DNA of 64,000 nucleotides. Source: Corythucha ciliata (lineage: Eukaryota; Arthropoda; Insecta; Hemiptera; Tingidae). The position numbers and the translations under genes are program-made. The notes under the pieces were generated by a model. The model saw only the letters and a list, made by a program, of their open reading frames with translations. It was not told the origin of the DNA and made no database searches. The stretch is from the NCBI GenBank assembly GCA_038030265.1, contig CM075941.1, positions 4,216,001 to 4,280,000 on the forward strand, given 5' to 3'. Below are positions 34,552-45,251 of the stretch, in pieces (position 1 is the stretch's first letter; each line of letters begins with the position of its first letter).

Positions 34552-35637
34552 TTAGTACCAATTGTGATCTGAGCTCACTCCCACCGTCATTTGGACCACG
34601 AGATATTTTTTATTTTCTTTGCAGATGTCGGCCTCATTAAATTCTATTTTCGACTTAGGCCAATTTTCAATCGGTCCTTTCATCCATGCTGGCCCATCCC
34701 ACCATCTGGAGGCTTTCAATGCTGAGGGCGTACATCCACAAGACGGCAAGTCTGCCGGGTTATACTTCCCCGGTATATGCCGCCAGTCGTCTACATTCGA
34801 GATTTGTCGTATTTCGTTGACGCGGTTGCGCACGATGACGTTCCAGGTTTCCTGACGTCGTAGCCAAGCCAAAACAGTCGATGAGTCAGTCCAAAAAAAT
34901 ATGCCGTCGATTGTGACGTCCAACGCTTTTGTCGTAACGGCAGCCAAACGAGCTCCGATAGTTGCAGCCAGCAACTCCATACGAGGTATTGTAACCTGTT
35001 GCAGCGGTGCTATCCTAGCTTTTGCTGCCACTAGGTTCACTTGAACGTCACGTTTTCCTTCGACTCGAATGAAAATCGCTGCCGCGTAAGCCGCTGACGA
35101 AAATGTGCATGGTACGTTTGTCACTGGCTGACCCAGTGACCCCCAGGGACCCCTGGGGACCCTAATTTCAAAAATTTCTTCAATTTCGGTAAGCCATTTT
35201 TCGAAAGCTTGTGCCAAATCGGTTTCAAGACTCTCGTCCCAACGGAGTTTTTTAGACCATGCCTGCTGTAGAAGCAATTTCGGAGTGAGAAGAGCAGGGC
35301 ATATGATCCCAATAGGATCAAATATCCGTTGTGCTGCCGAAAGCAACCTCCTTTTTGTCGCTGGTGAGGGTGAAAACCCAAGAAGTCCAGCTGAACTCAC
35401 ACGCAGAGTGTCATCTCGGCGGTCCCAAACTATTCCAAGAATTTTGCTGTCAACCTGTGGTACGAACTGGTCGTCAATTATTGTGTGCTCCCACGAACGT
35501 AAATCAAAACTTCCTTCCGCTAAAATCTCCGTAGACAGACTCATGAATTCCTCCAATTCGTCTTTAGAGCTCACACTCGCCAAACAATTATCGACGTAGA
35601 AGGAACGGCGCAAAAGCGAAATCTGGGAGGGGGCCAC
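34552..35637 (-). pseudogene. BEL/Pao reverse transcriptase C-terminal part and RNase H
   Basis: The frame begins just before the catalytic motif YVDN (BEL/Pao variant of YxDD). It continues through connection sequence SKILGIVWDRRDDTLRVS and KRRLLSAAQRIFDPIG, the conserved PRMELLAA block, and FFWTDSSTVLAWL of the RNase H-like domain. It is separated from the upstream reverse-transcriptase frame by a shift near 35640. Confidence 0.88.
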
Positions 35638-36845
35638 TTACTCTTGCCGCTTTCTTCAGCGTGAGCGCAGAACTCGAAATGATGATCGAGTGTCGCACCC
35701 AGGAGGAACGGACTGCTGCGAACACCAAAAACAACGCGTGCATGGCGATACACGGTCAGCTTTTCACCACTATCAGCTGAGTCGACTCTGAAAAAACATA
35801 AAAAATCCCGATCTGACGGATGCAGGCCAATCTGTAAGAAAACCCTCTTTATATCAGCGCTCACACCGATGCACCTCTGTCGAAACCTTGTCAATACATC
35901 CGGGATAAGTTCAATTAGGTTTTGACCTTCTTCGAGACAATCATTTAGAGACGGATGTCTCGGCGACCGAGCTGAGGCGTCAAAGACAGGGCATATTTTC
36001 GTCGTACTGTCCTCCTTAAATACGGGTCGATGAGGCAAAAAATGTTTACCCCCCTCTTCCGTGACGCGTTCAATGACGTCGTCATCGAGCCATTCATCAA
36101 AAATAGAGTTATAGGCGTCAAGTTGATTATTTTTCGACAAACGGTCAGCTTTTTTTCTGGTTCGATCTAGGGCGAGGCGATTGTTCGCGGGAAGTTCTGG
36201 GTGGTCTGACTTCCAAGGAAGTCTCACCTCATATCGACCGTCGTTCCTCGAAATTGAGTGGTTGAAAAAGGAACGTACTTCTTTAAGTCGCTCTTCCTTC
36301 GCTACCTTTTGGGCCGGGTCTCCAATGCCGATGGTATCGAGCTCCCACAAGGACGCTATCGAGTCACTCTTATTCAGCAGATTGAGGGTTAGCATGACAG
36401 ACGTACCTTTGATAGCGTCAGTTGACACTTTGCCCATCAGGGTCCATCCCAGCGACGTGTGAAGAGCTACGAGACCATTGCTGAGTTCTTTCCGTTTCCC
36501 TGTGAGTATTTTCCCATAGATGTCTGCCCCGATTAAAATATCTATGGGCCCAGAAGACGTGTCATGGACGACTATATCATTGTCATAAAGTTCGCGTCGA
36601 AAAACGTCGACCGGAACGGGAGAAACGTCGTGACAAATTGTGTCTTGGCTGAGAGCCTCAAAATTACAGAAAACAGTTTCGTTTAAATCAGAAACATGGA
36701 GCCTGAACACTTTATGGTTTTGAGTCGTCATTTCGAGGCCCCCAAACAACGCATGGGCCAGCTGTTCGCGACGTAGAACTTCAAGACCCAGTTCGTCTTC
36801 GAGATCTTTTCTCACGTAGGTTCGTTGGTTGGGACCCGGAGTCAA
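35571..36845 (-). pseudogene. BEL/Pao protease C-terminal part and reverse transcriptase palm
   Basis: The frame begins after the protease active site, in RTYVRKDLEDELGL, then IDILIGADIYGKIL. It contains the reverse-transcriptase entry region HFLPHRPVFKEDS and VFDASARS, motif A as VSADIKRVFLQIGL, and VVFGVRSSPFLLGATL (motif B). It loses frame shortly before YVDN. Confidence 0.88.
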
Positions 36846-37766
36846 GGAGAGCTCTCACCTTTTTCGATCCTTCGCTGCCGTTGACCACTAGTACCAGGGT
36901 TTGCATACAAACGCTGGTGCTGCAAAATGCTGAAAGCGATTTCTCGACACGCTTTTCGGGTGGCCCGTCGATCTCTCTGGCTGATGATTCTTTGGCCATG
37001 CCAGGGCACATGACCCTCAGATGCCTTTTCTTGCAAACCGAGCAGGTTATTCTCGCTTTACACCGTGGCCGAAGTTGCCCTTCCCTCAAACAATTCAAGC
37101 ACAACCCCCTCTCAAAAACGATTTTTCTTCTTTCTTCGAGCGACAAGGCCAACGCTTTAGGGCATTGGTTCGGCGAGTGGCACTCCGAGCAGAAAACGCA
37201 CTTCATTTCTTTGGCCTCAGTGTACAGTCCTGCTGCTGTGGGAACCTCTTTTCTCCCTGACCTCTCAGTTTTCTGAGCTCCCTCCGTCTTTACTCGAGAT
37301 CCAAAACCCGTCATGGCCAAGGTTATTCTCTCTTCGTTCTCTACTTCACGCTTTAGAAAATTCATAAGACAGAGTAAACGGTCACGAGACTCGGACGTCT
37401 TTGACTCAGCATCTGACTCAACCAATCTCCGTAGGCTGGTTTCATCCTCGCTTGCGCTCAGTTCGGGTTGGCTTCTTTGCCATGCTCTCAGCATGTCCTC
37501 GGGGAGGCACGTCTCGACGAGTGGATAGAGCATGGCCGCGCACGTCTCAGATGGAACGTTGAGAGTCTCGAGAGACCGTAACTGAGCGATAATTTTGTCG
37601 TACAGATTGGAGAGTGGCACCTTTTTTCCTGGGCGGCTATTATTTATGACTAAATTGAGTAGCTCACGTACATACACTTCGATAAGTATGCTGTCTCGTC
37701 CAAATCTCGCTTTCAGAGCTTTGATGGCTCCCTCATAATTAGCTGCGGTAGGAGGGTAACTAGCGA
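36842..37766 (-). pseudogene. BEL/Pao gag C-terminal part, zinc knuckles and protease active site
   Basis: After a one-base shift at the end of the upstream frame, the reading continues through YVRELLNLVINNSRPGKKV. Cys/His clusters CVFCSECHSPNQC, CLNCLREGQLRPRC and CSVCKKRHLRVMC follow, then VRALLDSGSQ with the protease Asp. A further shift near 36840 separates it from the next frame. Confidence 0.85.
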
Positions 37767-38291
37767 CTAAATCTCGCGCCCGTATCCTTCAACTGTGGCT
37801 TGCAGAAGGTATTGAAACTTTTTCGCTTCATCGAGGGTCTGGTCGCTATCAATTTTCGGGAACTGGGCCCAGAAAGGGATCCACTCTTTGACGTCGCCGG
37901 AAAACTTCTTTAGCTCCAGTTTGGGGAGGTTCAAATTTCGTTTCGACGATAAACTGCTGCTCGAGTTGGACTGAACGTCGTCCTGACAACTCTTTTTCGC
38001 GAGATACTTCCGCGCCGATATTTGCAGCAGCTTGAAACGACTCACTACTTCTTCTTCCTCGGCGATTTCACTCGATAACTCGTCGTCCTCTAACTCTTCT
38101 TGATTCAAAAGCAGATCAAGTATTTCACTGTCAAGCCGCCTCAACTCTTCATAACTTTCGGTAGCGTGATCCAATCCGGCTTCCACGGCCGAACAGTCCG
38201 AATCGCCTTGTATTAGTTTCGCGGTCAACTCATTACACAACTTGTTAAAGTTTCGACGGCGTATTGAACGTACCTTTTCGAGTTTTTCCAT
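37767..38291 (-). pseudogene. BEL/Pao gag N-terminal part
   Basis: It begins with ATG at 38291, 56 nt after the 5' LTR. It encodes a charged helical region, acidic clusters, and the LPKLELKKFSGDVKEWIPFW block characteristic of DUF1759 gag. The frame ends with a stop right after a break near 37775. Confidence 0.88.
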
Positions 38292-38346
38292 TTTAAGGAG
38301 CCGCGATTACTAACACACAAAACAAAGTCCAGTTACGGTCGCCAAA

Positions 38347-38518
38347 TGTTGAAAATCAAAACAGTCATAAAAGAACGATTCAGATCTCCGTTTATTAAAA
38401 AAGAAATCACGCTACTTAATCAACAGCAAGACAGTTACTAAAAAAAAACCAAACACACAAAACCAAAACCCCATGGGTTCAGAACCTCCCTTTTTAACCT
38501 CGTCAGGCTCTCGCAACA
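38347..38518 (-). repeat. 5' LTR of the BEL/Pao element
   Basis: 172 bp, starting TGTTG and ending CAACA on either strand. It is nearly identical to the 3' LTR except for one base and a 17-bp gap, implying a young insertion. Confidence 0.93.
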
Positions 38519-39098
38519 GTAGTCTTTCTCGTCGAACTCCGAAATTCCGGCCGACAGCAAGACATATTCAGCGTGATCACCATAGAGATAATATAACTAC
38601 TAGAGGGGGCATTGGATGCGCAAACAAGTAAATACTGGGACGAGGATTGACGTCATCCGAATATCGTTACGGCTCCGTAGGTCTCTTCCCATTGGCTGTC
38701 TCAAAAGGTGGGGTTTCAAAAAGTCCCCCTTCACACCATCCACGACCCCACAGGTACTTCTTCAACCAATAGCAAGGGATTTTCGGAGCTAACTCAAGCT
38801 CTTGGTGACGTCAATCATGGACCGCTGCGCAATAGACAATACAAGCTCTAGTTATATTATCTCTATGGTGATCACCCATGGCAAAAAGGAGAGCATTAAC
38901 TTGTTTAGCATCCGGTTCTTTTTCCAAGCCTGAGATACGTCGATATCGGTCGAAACGCTTTTTCCATTGTTTCCATTCTATTGGTTTGAATGAGAATGGT
39001 TCCACACCTCCAATTTTAATTGGGTTTGAACTGGGTGATCCGGTCACCTCTGAGGTTTTCTCTCGCTCATCACAAAGACTTTGGCGTGTTTTCGGCAT
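38519..39098 (-). pseudogene. Gypsy-type gag fragment interrupted by a MITE
   Basis: Starting from ATG at 39098, the reverse frame encodes EPFSFKPIEWKQWKKRFDRY and LLFAMGD, a pattern typical of Ty3/Gypsy-class gag. At GATCAC the frame is interrupted by a 287-bp MITE. It resumes on the far side at 38572 with HAEYVLLSAGISEFDEKD. It is then cut by the BEL/Pao insertion at 38518. The rest of the element is absent beyond the BEL copy, where family A repeat DNA follows. Confidence 0.75.
38581..38867. mobile_element. MITE with 8-bp duplication, inside the Gypsy gag
   Basis: Inverted termini CATAGAGATAATATAACTA and TAGTTATATTATCTCTATG, flanked by GTGATCAC at 38573-38580 and 38868-38875. Removing the element and one GTGATCAC restores the gag reading frame, which proves insertion. 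The 8-bp duplication suggests hAT-like mobilisation, though the termini are not typical. Confidence 0.85.
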
Positions 39099-39107
39099 GG
39101 TTCTTAA

Positions 39108-39345
39108 CGCGCTGCCACCATGTAATGAGTTCACAATTTACGATTCACAACAACAACTAAAGCTCGGTGCACACGATGCATTTTTCGAAGCATGTTTACT
39201 TGCATGGTGAAAAAAAACATATGATTCCCATCAGTGACCGGATGTTTTTTAGAACAGGCAGGCCATCATGCTTCAAAAAAATGCATCGTGTGCACCGAGC
39301 TTAATGCTTGTATTTATTTCCATATGTTAGATCATTAAGATTATT
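39108..39345 (-). mobile_element. Gypsy-type primer-binding site and 5' LTR remnant
   Basis: TGGTGGCAGCGCG (39120-39108, reverse strand), a common Gypsy-type primer-binding site, directly follows ...CTCATTACA, the expected LTR 3' end. The LTR extends upward from 39121 and is split by the MITE at 39161-39301. Its 5' boundary could not be fixed because the partner LTR is missing. Confidence 0.6.
39161..39301. mobile_element. PIF/Harbinger-type MITE, 141 bp
   Basis: Inverted termini AGCTCGGTGCACACGATGCA and TGCATCGTGTGCACCGAGCT, flanked by TAA on both sides (39158-39160 and 39302-39304). It lies within the Gypsy LTR remnant. Confidence 0.8.
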
Positions 39346-40639
39346 AATTGTGGAGTTTTTAGCGAAATTTCAGCAGTTTGTTCCAAGTGAGCCAAACGCG
39401 CAAAAATGTTTTTTTGAGGGCAAAATGCGCCAAATCGGTTTAAAATGTGCAAAACTGGGGTTTTGATGCTTTATGTATATGAGAAATTTGTGTTTTAGTT
39501 GAGTCGCATCTGCGAAAATGTATTTTTAGGGCGCAAAGATCTTCAAAATATTAAGTTTTTTTTTTTTTTAATGAGCGAAATTCGAGAAATAATTTTTTCG
39601 AGAGCGTGAACGTAACCAAATGCGGCGACCCTACGCTCCAGTGGTATCTAGGGGTGGGCAGTTGCCCCTCTGAGTCTTCGCTTTCGAGTCTGGGGGAGGG
39701 TAACTCATCACCCCTGCCCACCCTTTCTAGCTACGCCCACGTTGCGTAGTATAGTGTTTGTCTTGTCATATAGGTGAATATTTTTGACGACTCTCAAGAA
39801 AACAACGGTGTAGCTTCGAAACAGCACCGGGAGCCCTAACACTTTTCTTACTCTTCTACTCATGTTTTTATTGTATTTGCCGTTCGACGTATATTACTCG
39901 TAAAAGTATCGCTTGCATAATATTTTTACATAACTGTTTACGAGCAAGAATTCATTCATACGAATCGAATACATATTTGAAATAACCGGTGAAAATTGTA
40001 AAAGGCTCTTGGAATGACAAGACAAGTGGTTGGGCGTTTGTTATCGTCATTATCCAGCCTGCTTATCACAAAACTTCAAAATTATTCATTTTCAAGGCTT
40101 GCTCTATGATGTTTGCTTTATTACTTTAATTTTCCCAGCAACAATGAATGCGATCAGTTGACGGAAATACCCTTTAACCGTGTAAACTATTTGTGTGGCT
40201 ATTTTCCCACTCGCGGGAGACCCCGTGTAGTTTTCGTAACACTGACAAAACTCACGTATTTTTCGTCTGTTTTTTTTTTGTTTTTAGAAAATGCCAACTT
40301 TTTTGACGCCGAATCGCCATGGGTACTCAGTCAGATTTTCACCATTTTTACCTGAACGATTGGTGTGCGCTACTTCTCAGTACTACGGTTTGGCAGGTGA
40401 GTAGGAAATTTTAAATGATCTCCCGATGACCGAAAGCTTTATGGGTGCCCGTGATTTAAATGCCCGCTACAGGTTTGGGCATCAACAAAATCACCCTCAC
40501 CCGTTTCGTTTGAACTAGGTATTTTATGCATTCAAGCCGTGGCCAATTTCCTTCGGCCATCATTTCTGGGGTTTTCGGATGCCACAGACAAGACTATTCG
40601 TTTCCGTTCGTAGAGGTACAAATGAGAAGCTTCTAAGAC
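39346..40639. other. Gene-free stretch
   Basis: It contains a hAT-like short remnant at about 39639-39741 (CAGTGGTATCTAGGGGTGGGC ... CTAGCTACGCCCAC; first part given up to its GGGTGGGC) and A/T-rich DNA. The open frame at 40113-40355 is not recognisable. Confidence 0.4.
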
Positions 40640-40900
40640 ATGACTAAACTGACTATTTGCTTCCTAAAAATAACCAATCTGCCTGGAAAGATTACGATTC
40701 TCATCCTGCAAATGTCTAAAGCAACCATTTTCCCGCCAAAAATTGCAAAACTGACCGATCACGCTCCAAAAATGGTCAATACTGACCATCCTGGCTTGAC
40801 GGACTATTCGCGTCCTAAGAACCGTGACAAGAATATGGCCAAACTGACCATTAGCGCCTTGGCTTGGCGTACTATTCGCGCAATTCATTTCAAAAATCGC
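40640..40900 (+). repeat. Degenerate array, family D
   Basis: Units with AAACTGACCATT and CGCGCCCTAAAAATGGC at about 30-bp spacing. The same family fills 42180-44880, 49970-50110 and 51240-51650. Confidence 0.6.
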
Positions 40901-41729
40901 TAAGTCGTTGCTGAAATGGGGGAAAAAGCGCTAACTCACACGTGTCTAAATGTGAAAAAAATCGCACATTCATGGAAAAAGTTAAGAACAAGTGCTAATT
41001 GACGGCTAAAAATGAGAACAAGGGCTCATTTAAAGCTGAAATTGAGAGAACGCCAATTCGCTATTTTTGGAGATAGCTTCATAGCTAAAATTGAAAAGAG
41101 GGCGTTCATTCGGTGCTAAAAATGAGAAATGTGCTAATTCATTGCTATGTTGATGTGTGAATACAACATTGCCAATTCACTAGTGAGCGCTAATTCGCTA
41201 TAATTCACTGCTAAAATGGAGAAAAAGTGCTAACTCATGGTACGGTTGGAAATAATTTCAGAAAAGCTCTTATCCCCGACTAAATTTGAGAAAAGTGATA
41301 ATTTGTGGGGCATTCTAATATACAGTCAAAATTTAGAAAATTCACGGTTTCAACGGCCACTTTTAGTTTATTTGTCAACAAAATAACAAAACACGATAGT
41401 AGGTATACAATTACGATAATTATGACATGACACTCGCCCAACTAAGGCATCGCCCGTGTAGTAACTTAATTTGTTGCTTAGATAAAGTGCTATGTCTAGT
41501 AAGTCATTCATAGCCAAAGCAAAAGAAATGGCTAATTCGTGCCTAGAATCGAGAAAAACTCATAATTATCGACTAAAATTTATGAATAGCGCTGATTGAG
41601 AAAAAGCGTTCATTCATAGCTAAAGTTAACAAAATCGCGGATCAAAATTAGAAAAATAGCTAATTCACGTCCAAAATTGAGAAAAAATACTAATTCTTGG
41701 CTAGAAGAGGAAAAATCGCTAGTTCATGG
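40901..41729 (-). repeat. Family A array, reverse orientation
   Basis: GCTAAAATTGAG / AAGCGCTAATTC units. The stretch 41330-41520 is not obviously repetitive and holds nothing recognisable. Confidence 0.55.
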
Positions 41730-42180
41730 CAGAGGCGTAGCCAGCATTTGATCTAGAGGTGGGCAGCTCTAGATCAAAGTCAGATGCATCCCAATGCCTG
41801 TAGTTGGCTTACATTCGGGGATGAGTCCCCAGAAAGAGAACTCGGTAGCTCACTCGGAGAGCTCGGTTGCGCGAGGTAAATCGACGCCAGAAATTGTCAA
41901 TCCAACCCCAGAAACTGAATTAGCTGTCAAAACCTAATATCTCTGCTATAAAACTGTCTTTTTTGCATTCTATTTCTGAATTTCCGTCGAATAACTGATA
42001 TCCCCCCCTCCCCCAGAAAGTGATATTTTCAGAATTGAACTTGGAATTTTCGTTTCCTGGAATGGTAGCAGCGGTATTTTAGTCCCCCAAACTGAACTTT
42101 TCCGCCGTCGAGGAGAATCGTTTCACACATACGCGGTTTCCCGAGGCGCGGATGCGCGGTAGCGGTTTGAAGAGGTTTCT
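41730..42180 (+). mobile_element. hAT-like element left end, CAGAGGCGTAGCCAG type
   Basis: CAGAGGCGTAGCCAGC, GAGGTGGGCAGCTC, CCCCAGAAACTGAATT and TTCTATTTCTGAATTTCC match in order the segments starting at 13740 and 55176. The right end is not identified. Confidence 0.5.
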
Positions 42181-42753
42181 CGGTTCACTACCTAAAAATG
42201 GCTTAACTAGCTATTCCAACCATAAAAACTTCACAGCCGATTATGCTCGTTCCCCAAAATGGCAAGGCTGATGTTTTGCACCCTTGAAAATGACTCAACG
42301 CACTATTTGCGTGCTAAAAATAGCCAATCTGGAAATTCCCATATTAGAAATGACTTCACAAGCTCTAAAAATGGCTGCTAACCTGACGATTCTTGGAGCC
42401 GTGGAAAATCCTTGAACAGGTCCATGATACCCGCCCTGAAAATGGTTAAATCGGTCATTCGGCCGCCAAAAATGGCCAATAATTCGCGCCATTAGCTTGA
42501 CGGACTATTTACGAGAAAAACAAAAAGGCCAACAGACTAGTTTCGCCCTAAAATTGCTAAACTGACTATTTGCGGCGCGCTAATAACAGACGAAAGGCAA
42601 TTCTTGCTCAAAAAATAACCTGACTGATTCTAGACAACCTAAAATTGGCTACGTTATGGTTTGTGCCCTTTTAAATGCCTGAACAGATTATTCCTGCACT
42701 AAAAAAGGCTAAATCGACCAAAAAATGACCAAAGTGACTATTCGCCTCTTGCC
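42181..42753 (+). repeat. Family D array
   Basis: AAACTGACTATT / CGCGCCCTAAAAATGGC units at about 30-bp spacing. The unit GCCTTGGCGGACTATT at the right end was the SINE target. Confidence 0.6.
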
Positions 42754-42766
42754 TTGGCGGACTATT

Positions 42767-43040
42767 TTGGGGGGGGGGGGCGCCTAAGCCTCCATTGGGT
42801 TTCTACGCCATACCCAGATCTAACTGTGCACTTCACACCCGTACTACGCGGGCGTTTCAGTCGATGCGCGGTTTGTTGAACGCACATACCGCCGGGAACG
42901 CCCTCACGAAGCCGAGAGTGTGCCGCCGTGTCACAGTTCGCCGCAGCCTTATAGTGTATAATCGGCAATGGCTGGATTCGAACCCAGGCCAGCTGAGTTG
43001 TGAAGCGAGCATCGTATCCATTACACCATCGAGGCGCCCT
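42767..43040 (-). mobile_element. tRNA-derived SINE with 13-bp target duplication
   Basis: On the reverse strand it carries an RNA polymerase III A box TGGTGTAATGG (43028-43018) and a B box GGTTCGAATCC (42984-42974), spaced as in a tRNA. The cloverleaf is incomplete: the T arm folds but acceptor and anticodon stems do not, so it is not a functional tRNA. A body of about 190 bp follows, ending in a C-run instead of the usual A-run. The direct repeat TTGGCGGACTATT at 42754-42766 and 43041-43053 brackets it. Confidence 0.75.
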
Positions 43041-43111
43041 TTGGCGGACTATTCGCGTCCCCAAAGATGGCAGAACAGGACAGTTCGCGGTCTGAAAATG
43101 GCTCGAAATTG

Positions 43112-43611
43112 NNNNNNNNNNNNNNNNNNNNNNNNNNNNNNNNNNNNNNNNNNNNNNNNNNNNNNNNNNNNNNNNNNNNNNNNNNNNNNNNNNNNNNNNN
43201 NNNNNNNNNNNNNNNNNNNNNNNNNNNNNNNNNNNNNNNNNNNNNNNNNNNNNNNNNNNNNNNNNNNNNNNNNNNNNNNNNNNNNNNNNNNNNNNNNNNN
43301 NNNNNNNNNNNNNNNNNNNNNNNNNNNNNNNNNNNNNNNNNNNNNNNNNNNNNNNNNNNNNNNNNNNNNNNNNNNNNNNNNNNNNNNNNNNNNNNNNNNN
43401 NNNNNNNNNNNNNNNNNNNNNNNNNNNNNNNNNNNNNNNNNNNNNNNNNNNNNNNNNNNNNNNNNNNNNNNNNNNNNNNNNNNNNNNNNNNNNNNNNNNN
43501 NNNNNNNNNNNNNNNNNNNNNNNNNNNNNNNNNNNNNNNNNNNNNNNNNNNNNNNNNNNNNNNNNNNNNNNNNNNNNNNNNNNNNNNNNNNNNNNNNNNN
43601 NNNNNNNNNNN
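43112..43611. other. Assembly gap (500 N)
   Basis: Exactly 500 unknown bases, a conventional scaffold gap size. The sequence just right of the gap is duplicated downstream, which may be why assembly failed here. Confidence 0.99.
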
Positions 43612-44660
43612 GGCGATTCTCGCTCTAAAATGACTCTAGGCGGCCTGGAAATGCCTTAACAGATTATTCCTGTCCTGAAAGCTGCAAAATAGACCGCATT
43701 TGCGCGCCAAGAACGATCAAAATAACGATTCGTGCGTAATTGGCTAGAAGGGACTAATTGAACCTGCCTATGCTGCTATGTTTGAGCATACTATAACTGA
43801 CGATTCGCGCCCTGAAAATGGCAAAATCGACCAGTCGCACGCTAAAATGCCGTAACTGACCATTATCGCCTTGGTTTGACGCCCTACATGTATAAATGTC
43901 AAGCTTCAAGACTACGCGCCCTAAAATTGGCTAAACTGACCATCCAAGCCATGAAATCGGCAAAACTGACGGTGCGCCCTAAAAATAGCCAAACTGAGCC
44001 TTCACAATGTCTAAATTTAACATTCGTGCCCAAAAAAAAAAAAAAATCAAATTTGCTCAAGCGAGGGGCTTGGGCTTGGGAGATTGTGTGCTTCGCTAGA
44101 CTGACTAAAAATGGCTTGACAGGACAGTAATTCACTACCTAAAAACTGCTAAACTGACTATAATCGCGCCCGCAAATGGCAAAACTGACTATTCTTGCAT
44201 TTAAAATGTATATTTGCGCCCTAAAAATTGGCATTTACCACTCTATAAAACCGCCAAAATGACTTCACGCGCCCTAAAAATAGCCAAATTGGCGATTCTC
44301 GCTCTAAAATGACTCTAGGCGGCCTGGAAATGCCTTAACAGATTATTCCTGTCGTGAAAGCTTCAAAATGGACCGCATTTGCGCGCCAAGAACGATCAAA
44401 ATAACGATTCGTGCGTAATTGGCTAGAAGGGACTAATTGAACCTGCCTATGCTGCTATGTTTGAGCATACTATAACTGACGATTCGCGCCCTGAAATAGT
44501 CGCACGCTAAAATGCCCTAACTGACCATTATCGCCTTGGTTTGACGTCCCATTCGCGCCCTATACGTATAAATGTCAAGCTTCAAGACTACAGGCCCTAA
44601 AATTGGCTAAACTGACCATCCAAGCCATGAAATCGGCAAAACTGACGGTGCGCCCTAAAA
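43612..44660 (+). repeat. Duplicated ~370-bp block within family D array
   Basis: 43612-43985 and 44291-44660 are nearly identical (GGCGATTCTCGCTCTAAAAT ... CTGACGGTGCGCCCTAAAA), offset by about 679 bp. Differences are few substitutions and a roughly 20-bp indel. The identity is much higher than between single units, so this is a recent segmental tandem duplication. Confidence 0.8.
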
Positions 44661-44880
44661 CTTGCTTAACTGGCGATTCGCGCCTTGAAAATGCCTAAAC
44701 ACAGACGATTCCTATCCTTAAATTGGCCAAACTGACCATTAGCGCTTAGAAAAATAGAAATTTCTCGCTCTAAAAACAGCAAAACTGACCATTTCGACTA
44801 GTAAAACTGATGATTCGAGCACTGAAAATATCGCACTGACTATTCATGCTTTAGAAATGACCATTCTGACATTTTGCGCC
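44661..44880 (+). repeat. Family D array, right end
   Basis: AACTGACCATT / CGCTCTAAAAACAGC units continue up to the zinc-finger ORF. Confidence 0.55.
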
Positions 44881-44906
44881 GTAAAATGTCCGTTTTTTTT
44901 TTCAAG

Positions 44907-45251
44907 ATGGCGTCGGGTAAAGACCGTTTGTTATGTGCTCTCTGTAAAAGTCAGTTCTTTTGTATGGATAGAGTCATTTGTTGTACCGGCTATTGTGAGG
45001 CGAAGTTTCACGCGGATTGTGCGAGAGTGTCAAGTGAAGATTTTGACGCAATCGAACGCTTGAAAGGCAAAATTCATTGGTTTTGTCGTCAGTGTGATAA
45101 CCGTCTGAAAAATGATCGTAACATCACTGAAGAAGGCGAGAAAGACGTGTCAGACTCGATTCTCAGCGTGGTAGCGACGGAGTTTCAGTTGGTAAGCAAG
45201 AACTGTGTGCATCTGCTGGAAAAAGTTGGACATGTGATTGAAGATAATTAA
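44907..45251 (+). CDS. PHD-type zinc-finger protein, probably decayed transposon ORF
   Basis: ATG at 44907 (an in-frame ATG at 44886 is also possible) opens a 114-codon frame. Residues about 7-60 hold the pattern CALCKSQFF ... CCTGYC ... FHADC ... WFCRQC, a Cys4-His-Cys3 cluster as in PHD fingers. A short acidic and helical tail precedes the stop. No intron signals or conserved downstream exons are evident, and family D repeat DNA flanks it. PHD-like fingers occur in ORF1 proteins of some non-LTR retrotransposons, so a truncated ORF1 is the best guess, but no reverse transcriptase is nearby. A host gene fragment is not excluded. Confidence 0.5.
   Translation: MASGKDRLLCALCKSQFFCMDRVICCTGYCEAKFHADCARVSSEDFDAIERLKGKIHWFCRQCDNRLKNDRNITEEGEKDVSDSILSVVATEFQLVSKNCVHLLEKVGHVIEDN

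Larger units (their letters stand above)
33230..38518 (-). mobile_element. BEL/Pao LTR retrotransposon, 5.3 kb, broken copy
   Basis: Nearly identical LTRs lie at 33230-33418 (3' LTR) and 38347-38518 (5' LTR), starting TGTTG and ending CAACA. The 5-bp duplication GTAGT lies at 33225-33229 and 38519-38523. Transcription is on the reverse strand: a primer-binding-site candidate TTTGGCGACCGTAAC (38346-38332) follows the 5' LTR, and a purine tract GGTGGGAGAA (33428-33419) precedes the 3' LTR. Gag, protease, reverse transcriptase, RNase H and integrase follow in the BEL/Pao order but are split by several frame breaks. The DUF1759-type gag and the YVDN reverse-transcriptase motif identify the superfamily. 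Confidence 0.93.

Noticed and set aside
40113..40355. Forward open frame of 80 codons
   Set aside because: Phe-rich sequence from T-rich DNA, no recognisable family or splice signals.
42945..43040. A functional tRNA gene on the reverse strand
   Set aside because: A and B boxes and the T arm fit, but the acceptor and anticodon stems do not pair, and the sequence continues as a retroposed SINE with target duplication.
42795..43628. Long forward open frame of 277 codons
   Set aside because: Most of it is the run of N, and the remainder is the antisense of the SINE.
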